Origin: Betaproteobacteria bacterium UBA5216
GTDB lineage: Bacteria > Pseudomonadota > Gammaproteobacteria > Burkholderiales > SG8-41
Direction of reading: 5' to 3'
Assembly (NCBI GenBank): GCA_002412495.1
Contig: DHVE01000118.1
Span: 11,734 to 75,733, forward strand
DNA length: 64,000 nucleotides
The translations under genes and the position numbers were made by a program. How positions within the stretch are numbered: the stretch's first letter is position 1; the number at the start of each line of letters is the position of its first letter. The notes beneath the pieces were generated by a model. The model was not told the DNA's origin. It saw only the letters and a list, made by a program, of their open reading frames with translations, and made no database searches. Of this stretch, positions 36,456 through 45,695 are shown in pieces.

Positions 36456-37442
36456 ATGCATACCAACCGTCTTGCGTGTGGGATCAACCGTACTGCGGCA
36501 CTATTCATTTTCACCGCAGCCACCGCCATTAGCGGCGCTGCGGATAGTTATCCGTCAAAACCCGGCAGACTGATTCTGCCCTTTGGCGCTGGCGCTTCCA
36601 CCGACATCATCGGCCGCATCTTCGCGCAGCGCTTCGCCGAGACATGGGGGCAGCCGCTGGTGGTCGATAACCGCCCCGGCGCGGGTGGCATCATCGGCAC
36701 CGAAATGGCCGCCAAGGCCGCCACGGACGGCTACACGCTGTTCACCTACGGCATCAATCAAACCATCACTGCGGGTCTGTACAAGAAGTTGCCGTACAAC
36801 CATTTGACCGACTTCACGCTGATCTCGCTGTATGCCACGATGCCCAACATCTTGTGCGTAACGCCAACGCTTCCACCCGCCAATGTCAGCGAGTTCGTAA
36901 AGTACGCCAAGGCCAGCCCCGGCAATTACAAATTTGCGTCGTCGGGCGTCGGCGCCTCTCCGCATCTCACCATGGAATATTTCAAATCGGTGGTCGGTAT
37001 CGATCTGGTGCATGTGCCATACAAAAATGCGGCACAGGGTTACACCGACACCATCAGCGGACAGATACAGGCCTTCTTCTTCAACCTGCCGGGCCCATTG
37101 CCGTTTGTCAAGGCGGGACGCCTGCGCGCCCTGGCCGTCACTTCCGCCAAACGCGCGCCGCAGGTGCCCGACGTGCCCACCATCATGGAATCCGGCGTGC
37201 CGGATTTCGAAGTCACGGTGTGGCAAGGTTATGCCGTGCCCAAGGGGGTATCGCCGACTCAGGTACGCGCCATCCATGCGGCGATGATGAAAGCGCTCGC
37301 CAGTTCCGATTTACAACAACGTTTCATTGAAAACGGCGTCGCCGCCGCGCCACAAACTCCGGAAGAATTCGTAAAATTCACGAAGGCTGAAACGGAGAAA
37401 TGGCACAAGGCGATTACAATTTCAGGCGCGAAAGTCGAGTAA
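36456..37442 (+). CDS. Bug/TctC-family periplasmic solute receptor
   Basis: A 328-residue protein with AGGAG eight bases upstream of its ATG. The signal peptide is about 28 residues, ending near SGAA. The first loop is FGAGASTDIIGR, lacking the usual Gly pair but keeping Asp; DNRPGAGG is standard and the second loop is HVPYKNA. It is followed 31 bases later by another Bug gene. Confidence 0.92.
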   Translation: MHTNRLACGINRTAALFIFTAATAISGAADSYPSKPGRLILPFGAGASTDIIGRIFAQRFAETWGQPLVVDNRPGAGGIIGTEMAAKAATDGYTLFTYGINQTITAGLYKKLPYNHLTDFTLISLYATMPNILCVTPTLPPANVSEFVKYAKASPGNYKFASSGVGASPHLTMEYFKSVVGIDLVHVPYKNAAQGYTDTISGQIQAFFFNLPGPLPFVKAGRLRALAVTSAKRAPQVPDVPTIMESGVPDFEVTVWQGYAVPKGVSPTQVRAIHAAMMKALASSDLQQRFIENGVAAAPQTPEEFVKFTKAETEKWHKAITISGAKVE

Positions 37443-37473
37443 CGCATTTTCATCTACGGCAACTGGAATCCCC

Positions 37474-38448
37474 ATGCATTCAAATCAACGCATTGCCCAT
37501 CATTTGCTCGCGGCCACCCTGATCGCGGTTTGCGGCGGTAGCGCCGCGCAAAATTACCCCAACAAACCCATCCGCGTCATCGTGCCATTTCCGCCCGGCG
37601 GCGCAAACGACATCGCGGCGCGCACGCTGAACATTCGTCTGCCCGCGCTGCTGGGGCAAAACCTGATCATCGACAACCGCGCGGGCGCGGGCGGCAATGT
37701 CGGCGCGGAGATTGCCGCGAAGACACCGCCCGACGGCTATACCTTGTTGATGGCGAACAATTCGCTGATCACCAACGCCAGCCTGTATCGCAAGCTACCG
37801 TACGATCCGTTCCGCGATTTCATTCCGATTTCGATGACGGCGACGTCCCCCAACATGGTGGTGTCGCATCCGCAGTTACCGGCGCGCGCGGTCAAGGACC
37901 TCGTTGCGCTGGCGAAGGCCAAGCCGGGACAACTCATCTACGGCTCGCCCGGCCCCGGCACCTCGTCGCATCTGGCGGGCGAACTTTTCAAAACGCGCAC
38001 CGGCACCCAGATCATTCACGTGGCCTACAAGGGCGCGGGACCGCTGATGGTGGATCAGATCGGCGGGCACATCATGCTGAGTTTTACCGCGCCCATCGTG
38101 TCGAAACCGCACATCGATTCGGGGAAGCTCCGCGCCATAGCCGTGACCAGCGAAAAACGCTGGCCGGGATTGCCCCATGTGCCGAGCGTGGCGGAGTCGG
38201 GCTATCCCGGTTTTGACGTCTATGTATGGGTGGCGCTGTTCGCGCCCGCGGGCACGCCACGCCCCATCATCGACAAAATCGCCGGTGATGTCACCAGGAC
38301 GCTGGAGTCGCAGGAGATCAAGGATCGCTTCGCCGGCGCCGGCATCGAACCCGGCGCGAGCACGCCGGACGGCCTGGCGCAGTTTCTGAAAAAAGATTTC
38401 GAGCTATGGGACAAGCTGATCAAATCACAGGGCATCAAGCTCGATTGA
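37474..38448 (+). CDS. Bug/TctC-family periplasmic solute receptor
   Basis: A 324-residue protein. The signal peptide (MHSNQRIAHHLLAATLIAV) ends near SAAQ. Family marks: FPPGGANDIAAR, DNRAGAGG and HVAYKG, with Ala in place of the usual Pro. It forms a pair with the Bug gene just upstream, but the two differ enough to imply different ligands. Confidence 0.92.
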   Translation: MHSNQRIAHHLLAATLIAVCGGSAAQNYPNKPIRVIVPFPPGGANDIAARTLNIRLPALLGQNLIIDNRAGAGGNVGAEIAAKTPPDGYTLLMANNSLITNASLYRKLPYDPFRDFIPISMTATSPNMVVSHPQLPARAVKDLVALAKAKPGQLIYGSPGPGTSSHLAGELFKTRTGTQIIHVAYKGAGPLMVDQIGGHIMLSFTAPIVSKPHIDSGKLRAIAVTSEKRWPGLPHVPSVAESGYPGFDVYVWVALFAPAGTPRPIIDKIAGDVTRTLESQEIKDRFAGAGIEPGASTPDGLAQFLKKDFELWDKLIKSQGIKLD

Positions 38449-38485
38449 AATCCCGCCCGACATCGTCGCGCACGATTTGGCGCAA

Positions 38486-38629
38486 TCACGGCGGCTGGAC
38501 ATTGGCGAGCGTCAGCGCCGACTTCCACACGCCGCGCTGTTCCTTCAGGTAGGCCGCGAGCGCTTCGAGCGTGGATGATTGGGCCATGAAGCCCTGCTTC
38601 AACATTGCCCCCTGACCGAGCGCTTGGCG
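38486..38629 (-). pseudogene. C-terminal remnant of a Bug/TctC receptor gene
   Basis: On the minus strand, 47 codons followed by TGA encode RQALGQGAMLKQGFMAQ, then a STLEALAAYLKEQRGVW segment, ending LANVQPP. This is the pattern of the last 45 residues of Bug proteins (helix, GFM turn, then K/R-E-x-x-x-W-x-x-x-L). Upstream, the similarity is lost in this frame and the reading frame appears shifted near 38630-38650. No start or receptor core remains. It lies downstream of the HpcH/HpaI aldolase gene on the same strand, where a receptor gene would be expected. Confidence 0.6.
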
Positions 38630-38708
38630 AGCACCGCACCTTCTCCTTGTTCATGTGCGCGACCCGATTCGGGCTTGCAACATCGCAAAAACACGCGCCA
38701 CGAAAAAA

Positions 38709-39527
38709 TCACGGCACCGGCACGCCGATGGATTTAAGCTGGGCATGCGCCCGTTGTGCACGGGCCTTGAGGCCATCGTGATACGTGCTCAAATCCGTGC
38801 CCGGCAGATTTAGGACTTTGCAACCAAGCTGGTAATACTCCGCGATTTGCGCCTCCGTTTCCGCCGAGCCGCGCGCCAGCTTGCCGTGCTGGTTGCAGGC
38901 ATCGGCAATGCGGCGCACCACGGCCTTGAATTTCGGGTGATCCAGTTGCAAGTGAATGCCCAGCCGCGCACTCAGGTCCGAATGGCCGTACGCAATCATG
39001 TCGATGCCTTCGACCGCGGCAATCGCCTCGACGTTATCCAGGCCTTCGAGCGATTCTATCGACGGGCAAATGATAATGTTGTCATTGGCCCACGGGCTGT
39101 ATTCGTCGTTGTAGCGGGCGCCAAAGCTCCGGTAATGCGTATGCGACCCCATTTGGGAAATGCCGCGGTTGCCGATGGGCGGGTACTTGGCCTGCTGCAC
39201 GATCGCGCGTGCTTCGTCGGCGGTTTCCACTTCCGAGATCTGGATACCCATGATGCCCTGATCGAGTATCGACGGAATCAGAGGGATAAACGCCTTGTGA
39301 ATACGCACGATGGGCGACACGCTGGTGGCCATGAACCACCCCGCGAGATTGGCGATCGACTCCATGTCGAATGCGCCGTGCTCCATGTCGATCATGGCGT
39401 AATCAAACCCAGAGGATTCGATGATCCACGGCATGCCACGCGTGGCAAATTCCTTGATGCCGGTTCCGAGCGCGGCACGGCCTTCGCGCACGGCGCGGCG
39501 GATGCTGTTTTCTTTCAGGGGTGTCAT
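38709..39527 (-). CDS. HpcH/HpaI-family aldolase
   Basis: A 272-residue class II pyruvate aldolase-type TIM barrel. The family core is AMIDMEHGAFD (D47, E49, H50), followed by GIMGIQISEVETADEA, PPIGNRG, and an IAYGHSDLSARLG C-terminal segment. These enzymes cleave 4-hydroxy-2-oxo acids to pyruvate and an aldehyde. It follows a Gfo/Idh gene by 12 bases and an MmgE/PrpD gene further upstream on the same strand; a Bug remnant lies downstream. Confidence 0.9.
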   Translation of the reverse strand: MTPLKENSIRRAVREGRAALGTGIKEFATRGMPWIIESSGFDYAMIDMEHGAFDMESIANLAGWFMATSVSPIVRIHKAFIPLIPSILDQGIMGIQISEVETADEARAIVQQAKYPPIGNRGISQMGSHTHYRSFGARYNDEYSPWANDNIIICPSIESLEGLDNVEAIAAVEGIDMIAYGHSDLSARLGIHLQLDHPKFKAVVRRIADACNQHGKLARGSAETEAQIAEYYQLGCKVLNLPGTDLSTYHDGLKARAQRAHAQLKSIGVPVP

Positions 39528-39539
39528 GGTTTATTTCCG

Positions 39540-40547
39540 CTACGTCGCGAGCCTGACATGCACGCCTTCCCACGCCGACTTGCCCATCGCGTCGGTGAGC
39601 TGCACACTGCGCAGCCCGTCGATGCCGGTGGCCGCCGGCGCGCGGCCTTCGATCAATGCCTTGCTGAAATCGACCACGCAGGCGCCATGCGCATTGATCG
39701 CAGGATACGCCTGCTGGCGCGACGTGCCGTCGTTGAGCCGCACCTGCAATTCACCGCCTTCGCGGCTGCGCGTCAGTGAGCGGCCGGTAATGCGTCCCTT
39801 CGCGCCGTAGATCACAAAATCGTTATACGGATTCGGCGTGGACTGATTGACGTTGAGTTGCGCCAGCGCACCGTTGGCAAACTTGAAGGTGGTCAGCGAA
39901 GTGGACTCCATGGCACCGGGCGCGGTATCGAACATCGCCGACACCGTGGTGATTTCCGATTCGAGGATAAACCGCAGTATGTCATACACGTGCGTACCCA
40001 CGTTCATCGAAGTGCCCAGCCCCGCCATTTTCGGGTCGGTGCGCCAGCTCGCCGCGACACTCGCCGCGCCCACGCCCGCGCTCGCCTCCAACTGCACCAT
40101 CAGCACATTGCCGATCTCGCCGCTTTGCACAATGCGCCGCGTTTCAATAAAGCACGGCATCTGGCGGTTGTGAAAATTCACCCCCAGCGTGACACCCGCT
40201 TTTTCGCATTCGCGCACGATGCGTTCGGCGTCGGCCGCGCTCGTTGCCATCGGCTTGTCGCAGAACACATGCTTGCCCGCGCGCGCGGCGGCAATGGCCT
40301 GCTCCGCATGCAGCGCGTTCGGCGTGTGGATCGCCACCACCGTCACTTCCGGATTCTTCAGCAGATCATCGTAATTCGTGTACGCGTGTTTCGCGTTAAA
40401 CCGCCTGGCAAAATCATTCGCGCGTGCCGGATCGCGGCTTACCACGCCGATGAGCTTGTTGCCTTCATACGCGTTAATGCCGGGCAAAATGCGGTCTTCC
40501 GCGATTCTGCCGGTGCCGATGAGCCCCCAACCGTTGGTTGTTGCCAT
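39540..40547 (-). CDS. Gfo/Idh/MocA-family oxidoreductase
   Basis: A 335-residue oxidoreductase. The ATG at 40547 (MATTNGWGLIGTGRIAEDR) is chosen because the Rossmann motif GLIGTGRIA begins right after it; the frame is open upstream without similarity. The family motif appears as CDKPMATS, with Asp in place of Glu in EKP. The second domain has GVNFHNRQ and an MNVGTHVYDILR His segment. It lies between MmgE/PrpD and HpcH/HpaI genes. Confidence 0.9.
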   Translation of the reverse strand: MATTNGWGLIGTGRIAEDRILPGINAYEGNKLIGVVSRDPARANDFARRFNAKHAYTNYDDLLKNPEVTVVAIHTPNALHAEQAIAAARAGKHVFCDKPMATSAADAERIVRECEKAGVTLGVNFHNRQMPCFIETRRIVQSGEIGNVLMVQLEASAGVGAASVAASWRTDPKMAGLGTSMNVGTHVYDILRFILESEITTVSAMFDTAPGAMESTSLTTFKFANGALAQLNVNQSTPNPYNDFVIYGAKGRITGRSLTRSREGGELQVRLNDGTSRQQAYPAINAHGACVVDFSKALIEGRAPAATGIDGLRSVQLTDAMGKSAWEGVHVRLAT

Positions 40548-40602
40548 GATGTGATCGCGTCCGTGATTATTCGAAAATTTTCTTCGGGTTTTGAATCGTG
40601 CG

Positions 40603-42033
40603 TTACTGTGCAAGCAGATCGGTAAATGCCGGCACCGCCGTGTCGAGAAAGCGCGGATGATCCGCGCATAACGCGCGCACCTGCTGTTCGCGGGCCGTTT
40701 CATACCGCCCGCGCAATCTGTCCGATAACTTATTGATTAATAATGGAATTCCATCCGAGCGTCGCGACGGATGCCCCACCGGATTATCGTGCTCGATCAG
40801 CCCTGTGCCGCTGCCGTCCTTGAACACAATTTCGATGCCATTCGGGTTCGCGCGCAGCACCGGATCATCGTAGCGCGCGGTGTACGCGGGGTTTTCCGTC
40901 ACCGTCATCAGCGCGCGCAGCCGGTCGATACGCGGATCGGTGGCTGCTTCGTCTTCGTAATCCGCCGCCGTGAGTTTGCCGCGCAGCAGGCACACCGCGA
41001 TCGCGTACTGCAAGCAATGATCACGATCCGCCGGATTGCGCAGCGGGCCTTTTTTATCGATGGTTTCGAGCGTGCGCTGGTGCGTGAACAAACGAACCTC
41101 GGCAATGTCATCAAGACGTTCGCGCACGCGCGCCGACACTTCCAGTGCGCATTCGATAGACGACTGCGCGTGGATCACCACCGGCCCCATGATCTTGAAA
41201 ATCACGTTCTCCATCACCATCGAGCCGAATTCGCCGCCGCGTTTGAACGCGGCGCCGCCCATGCGCGTTTTGCAAAAGCCCCACTTGGGATGGCTCAGCA
41301 CCTGCGGATAACCCGGCTCGCCCTTCACCGCCATCAACGCGAGGCGCACCGCATGGCTGCTGGCTTCCGCGGCAGCCCAGCCCTTGCGCGGACCGGTGTT
41401 GGAGCCGAAGCGATGCACGCACAAGGGCGGATCAAAAAATGCCAGCGAAGTGGCCACCATGATCTGGTCTCGCGTGCCGCCCAGCAATTTGGCCGCCACC
41501 GCCGCCACGGCGATTTTCACCAGCAACGGGTGATCGATGCCATAGGGGTTCAGCGCCTGGCCCAAACCCAGCACGCCCTGTATCTCGTGCGCCTTGATCA
41601 TCGCCTCGAGCACGGTGCGCAAGGTCAGGGGCGCTTTGCCTTCAATCACGCGCGCGCGGCTGACGTAATCCGTCACCGCGAGAATCGCGCCCACGTCGTC
41701 CGATGGATGTGACGTCTGCGCCGCCACCCAGGTGTCGCTGAAATCCGTCCAGCGCACCATGCACGCGATATTAAACGCCGCAGTGACCGGATCGAGCCGG
41801 AAATCCGTGCCCGGCACGCGCGCGCCCGCGTCCATGCTCGCACCCGGCACCACCGGCCCCAAGAGGCGCGTGCAATGCGGATCATTCAGCGCGTCCAGCG
41901 CGCAGGCAATGCTGTCGATCAAACAATAACGCGCGGTTTCAAATGCGCGTTCGCTGGTGACCGCGTAGCGATCTACGTAGTCAGCAATCTCGATCAATAA
42001 CGGGTCGTAGGGCAGGGCGGCGGGCGTGGACAT
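40603..42033 (-). CDS. MmgE/PrpD family protein (2-methylcitrate dehydratase-like)
   Basis: A 476-residue MmgE/PrpD protein. These cofactor-free enzymes include 2-methylcitrate dehydratase, cis-aconitate decarboxylase and iminodisuccinate epimerase. The N-terminal helical part (IADYVDRYAV, SIACALDALND) and the catalytic region (ARVPGTDFRLDPVTAAFNIACMVRWTDFSDTW) fit the family. It is the longest of the four PrpD-like proteins here, and its VRWTDFSDTW segment differs from the others' GHSLDYDD and AHADETDD. It is divergent from the MmgE/PrpD gene at 42141. Confidence 0.9.
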   Translation of the reverse strand: MSTPAALPYDPLLIEIADYVDRYAVTSERAFETARYCLIDSIACALDALNDPHCTRLLGPVVPGASMDAGARVPGTDFRLDPVTAAFNIACMVRWTDFSDTWVAAQTSHPSDDVGAILAVTDYVSRARVIEGKAPLTLRTVLEAMIKAHEIQGVLGLGQALNPYGIDHPLLVKIAVAAVAAKLLGGTRDQIMVATSLAFFDPPLCVHRFGSNTGPRKGWAAAEASSHAVRLALMAVKGEPGYPQVLSHPKWGFCKTRMGGAAFKRGGEFGSMVMENVIFKIMGPVVIHAQSSIECALEVSARVRERLDDIAEVRLFTHQRTLETIDKKGPLRNPADRDHCLQYAIAVCLLRGKLTAADYEDEAATDPRIDRLRALMTVTENPAYTARYDDPVLRANPNGIEIVFKDGSGTGLIEHDNPVGHPSRRSDGIPLLINKLSDRLRGRYETAREQQVRALCADHPRFLDTAVPAFTDLLAQ

Positions 42034-42140
42034 GGGGAATTACTCTCAGGATTTTCTTGTGTATATTCCACTATTCAAGCCGCTTCAAGCAAGTCATCGA
42101 CTCTCATCAATTTAAGCCAACATAATGTGGAAGGAAACTC

Positions 42141-43526
42141 ATGGGCGCGACAGCCACCATCGCTGATTTCATTGTAAAAACCACCGCAGCGGATTTTCCG
42201 GCGGGCAGCGACGAGAAAGCGATCAAGGTCATCGTGGATACGTTTGCCGCGATACTCGCCGGCGTGAGTTCGGAAGTCGCCGAGCCGCTGCAAAAATATC
42301 TGGCGTCGTCGGGCGAGTCCGGCGTGTCGCCGATATTGGGCACCGGGCGCACCGCGTCGCCGGAGACCGCCGCGCTGATCAACGGCACCTACGGTCACTC
42401 GCTGGATTACGACGACGTGCTGTCGATGATACCCGCCCACCCCAGCGCGGTAATTCTGAGCGCGCTGCTCGCCAGCATGGACAACAAACCGGTGAGCGGC
42501 AACAGTTTCATCGAGGCCTACATCATCGGCGTCGAGGTCGGCGGCAAGGTGGGCCTCGGCATGACCAACGATCACTATCAGCGCGGCTTTCACGCCACCG
42601 GCACGCTGGCGATGTTTTCCGGCGTCGCGGCGCTCGCCAAACTGCATGGTCTGGATGCGCCCGCGATACAGCAGGCCTTCGGTATCGCGGCGTCGATGGC
42701 GAGCGGTCTGCGGCGCAACTTTGGCACCATGACCAAGCCATTGCACACCGGTCTGGCCGCGCGCAATGCCGTGACCGCGGTGCGGCTGGCCATGTGCGGC
42801 TTTACCGCCGCGCCGGATATCATGGAAGCCAAGGCCGGGTTTTATTCAACCTACGGCACCGCCGATTCCGATCCCGAGGTCACCGCGCGCGGGCTGGGCA
42901 AGCCGTTTGTGATCAGCAGTCCGGGCATCGCGGTGAAAAAATTTCCTTGTTGTTATGCCACCCACCGCACCATCGACGGCGTGCTCACACTGCGCGAGCG
43001 GCTGGGCTTCGACGCCGGCAGCATCGACAAGGTGATTTGCCGCATGCCGCCCGGCGGGATGCACGTGCTGATTTATCCACGCCCGGTGACCGGACTTGAA
43101 GGAAAATTCAGCCTGCCGTATTCGGCCGCCGCCGCCGTACTCGACGGAAAATTTACACTCTGGTCGTTCAGCGACGAAGCCGTGCGCCGGCCCGAAATCG
43201 CCGCGCTCTATGAGCGCATCGACACGCACGAAACGCCGGCCTGCCGCGGCGACGATCCGCAGTTCGACAAACGCAGTTCGGGTAGCCGGGGTTTTGTCGA
43301 AGTCGAAGTCTTGCTCAAGGACGGCCGCCGCGATCAGATCCGCATCGACGTGCCGCCCGGCGCGCCGGCGCGTGAACTCACGTGGGACGAGTTGCAGGAG
43401 AAATTCATGGACTGCGCGAAACAGGCGCCCCGCATATCAACGGCCACCGCCGCCGCGGTATTCAAAAGCCTCCGCGTGCTGAATACGCTGGACGATGTCC
43501 GCACCGTCAGCCGTCAGTTGCATTAG
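42141..43526 (+). CDS. MmgE/PrpD family protein
   Basis: A 461-residue MmgE/PrpD protein, with GGAAGGAAA just upstream of the ATG. The segment NGTYGHSLDYDDV at about 85-97 corresponds to the conserved D-D region of the family, and FPCCYATHRTIDG at about 272-284 to the Lys/His active-site region. It is followed 14 bases later by the caspase/CHAT-like gene, an unusual partner. Confidence 0.92.
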   Translation: MGATATIADFIVKTTAADFPAGSDEKAIKVIVDTFAAILAGVSSEVAEPLQKYLASSGESGVSPILGTGRTASPETAALINGTYGHSLDYDDVLSMIPAHPSAVILSALLASMDNKPVSGNSFIEAYIIGVEVGGKVGLGMTNDHYQRGFHATGTLAMFSGVAALAKLHGLDAPAIQQAFGIAASMASGLRRNFGTMTKPLHTGLAARNAVTAVRLAMCGFTAAPDIMEAKAGFYSTYGTADSDPEVTARGLGKPFVISSPGIAVKKFPCCYATHRTIDGVLTLRERLGFDAGSIDKVICRMPPGGMHVLIYPRPVTGLEGKFSLPYSAAAAVLDGKFTLWSFSDEAVRRPEIAALYERIDTHETPACRGDDPQFDKRSSGSRGFVEVEVLLKDGRRDQIRIDVPPGAPARELTWDELQEKFMDCAKQAPRISTATAAAVFKSLRVLNTLDDVRTVSRQLH

Positions 43527-43540
43527 CACGGAGGATCATC

Positions 43541-44680
43541 ATGGCCACGCCCGCGATTACCCACGGCTTTGCCGGTCAGTGGCTGACCACGTTCGGCTGG
43601 ATGACACTCAAGCGGCGCGGCGCAAAATTTGCTGGCGTCTACCAGTACGGCACCACCGAAGGGCAGATTACCGGCACGCTGGTTGGCAATAACCTGCACA
43701 TTCACTATCGGGAACCGAACGAGGAAGGTGACGGCGTGTTCCACTTATTGCGCGCCGGAAAATTCACCGGTACCTATAGCGCCGCGGGCGATCCGCGCGT
43801 GCGGCACTGGGAAGGCGAACGCGGCTGGGATGGCATCTGGGAGACGGATTTCGGCCGGGTGCGACTGCTGCAAACAGCAGACCGCGTGTACGGCTTTTAC
43901 AAAGGGGCTGGGTCATCCCGCATCCACGGGCGCACCGCCGGCGGACACCAACTCGAGTTCCGTTAAAAAGAACCGCGTAGCTCGGGCAAAGGCCGCTTTG
44001 AGCTGAGCAAGGACCATTTTTCGTTTGCTGGTGAATGGCGTCCCAGTGGCGCAGGCAGGACCGCCCCCTGGAAGCCCTGGCGCGGCCGCCGCGTGCAACC
44101 CGAACGCGGCGTGACCTGGCTGCTGGTGCTCGAAGCGCACTGGCAGCGCAGCGTCGCCGAAAACGAATACGCATTTGGCCACATGCTGCGCGAAGTGTTC
44201 GCGCGCCTGCCGCAAGTGCGCGTGCGCCAGCGCTTCTTTCATGACGCGGAAAGCCTGGATCACTGGTGCCGCGAATTACTTTACGTGCCCGAGCCCGCCA
44301 TCCTGATGATCGCCAGCCACGGCGTCGCCGATGGTTTGGCCGTGCATGGCCAGGTGATCAATACCACGCGCGTGCTCGACAGCGTGCGCGACGCCGGCAA
44401 TCTGAAATTGCTGCATTTTTCATCATGCCTTGTCGGGCTCGACGGCCAGCGCGCACTGGCGAAACAGCCGTTTCCGGTATCCGGTTACACCACCAGCGTG
44501 GATTGGGGCGCGAGCGCGCTACTGGAATTCACCTATCTCGACCTGATGCTGGTACGCGGTTATGAACCGGCGGATGCGGCCAAGGCGCTACCCAAGCTGA
44601 TTAATTACACGGGCGACACGGTCGCCGAGGATTCACCGTACCGCGCGGCGGGATTCCGGTTTTTTCCGGCGGCGGCATAA
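43541..44680 (+). pseudogene. Two-repeat beta-domain + caspase/CHAT-like protein, interrupted by in-frame TAA
   Basis: The ATG at 43541 has GGAGG upstream. The frame runs to a TAA at 43964-43966 and then continues in the same frame, open, to 44680 (about 378 residues without the stop). Residues 1-170 hold two copies of a roughly 80-residue beta unit: G-x-W-x-T-x-F-G, Y-x-x-x-x-x-x-x-I-x-G, E-P-x-x-x-G-x-G-x-F. In repeat 1 the segment is LHIHYREP and in repeat 2 LEFR-stop-KEP, so the stop replaces a Tyr (TAT/TAC to TAA). The C-terminal part has a His in MIASHGVADG (codon 44318-44320) and a Cys in HFSSCLVG (44426-44428), a spacing and context like clan CD caspase/CHAT peptidases. The second half could start alone at a GTG at 44093, but it has no ribosome-binding site. 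Function unknown. Confidence 0.75.
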
Positions 44681-44708
44681 ACCCGATCTGACAAAGCGTG
44701 TTGTTGCT

Positions 44709-45674
44709 TCAGACATCCGGCTTTGCGCCAGACGCCTTGACGATCTTTGCGTACTTCTCGATCTCGCGCGCCACGAACGCCGTGAACTCGGCGGTGGTGC
44801 TGCCCACCGGCTCGGCGCCTTCTCGCTGCATATAATTTTTCATGTCCTGGTGTTGCAGGCTTTTCACCACCTCGGCTTGTATCTTGCCGATGATCGCGGG
44901 CGATGTGCCCGCAGGCGCCCACAACGCAAACCAGTTGTCCACGTCAAAGCCCGGATAGATCGAATCGACCGTCGGCAGATCGGGCAGCACTGAAGATTTG
45001 CGTTTGGTGGTGACGGCCAGCCCGCGAATTTTGCCGGCGCCGATCAGCGGTCTGGCACTGGTGCTCGACGGAAAGCCCATTTCGATTTCGCCGCCGAGCA
45101 GCGAGGTCATCGCGGCGCTGGCTCCCTTATAGGGTATGTGCGTGAGTTTGCCGCCCGACATCTGCTTCAATAATTCCGCCGCCAGATGACTGGTGGTGCC
45201 GGTGCCGTTCGAGCCATAGTTAAGGCCATCCTTGCGTGTCTTGGCGAGCGCCACGAGTTCCTGAATGGTACGCGCGGGCACGGAAGGATGCACCACGACA
45301 ACAATCGGCGCGGACGCCACTTGCGTAATCGGCGCCAGATCTTTTTGCAGGCTGAACGGCATTTTCGGATACAGCGTCACGTTCACCGCGAGCGAAGCGG
45401 TGGACATCAGCAAGGTGTAACCATCGGGCGGGCTCTTGACCACGATTTCCGCGCCGATATTGCCGCCGGCACCCGTGCGGTTATCTACCGGCACGGTCTG
45501 TCCCCACGCCGCAAAAAAACGCTGACTCAGCAAGCGCGCCAGCAAATCCGTGCCCGCGCCCGGCGAAAACGGCAAAACAATCCGGATCGGCCGGTTGGGA
45601 TAATCCTGCGCCTGCGCGTCGTGCATCCCCATCACCACCAATAGCGCGCCGGCAACGACCGTAGTTTTATTCAT
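44709..45674 (-). CDS. Bug/TctC-family periplasmic solute receptor
   Basis: A 321-residue protein with a signal peptide (MNKTTVVAGALLVVMG, cleavage near AQAQ). The first loop is FSPGAGTDLLAR, the turn is DNRTGAGG and the second loop HIPYKG. It starts 22 bases after the stop of another Bug gene on the same strand, as the last gene of the TPP enzyme - Bug - Bug series. Confidence 0.93.
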   Translation of the reverse strand: MNKTTVVAGALLVVMGMHDAQAQDYPNRPIRIVLPFSPGAGTDLLARLLSQRFFAAWGQTVPVDNRTGAGGNIGAEIVVKSPPDGYTLLMSTASLAVNVTLYPKMPFSLQKDLAPITQVASAPIVVVVHPSVPARTIQELVALAKTRKDGLNYGSNGTGTTSHLAAELLKQMSGGKLTHIPYKGASAAMTSLLGGEIEMGFPSSTSARPLIGAGKIRGLAVTTKRKSSVLPDLPTVDSIYPGFDVDNWFALWAPAGTSPAIIGKIQAEVVKSLQHQDMKNYMQREGAEPVGSTTAEFTAFVAREIEKYAKIVKASGAKPDV

Positions 45675-45695
45675 GAGGTTTTCGCGGTTTGTAGA

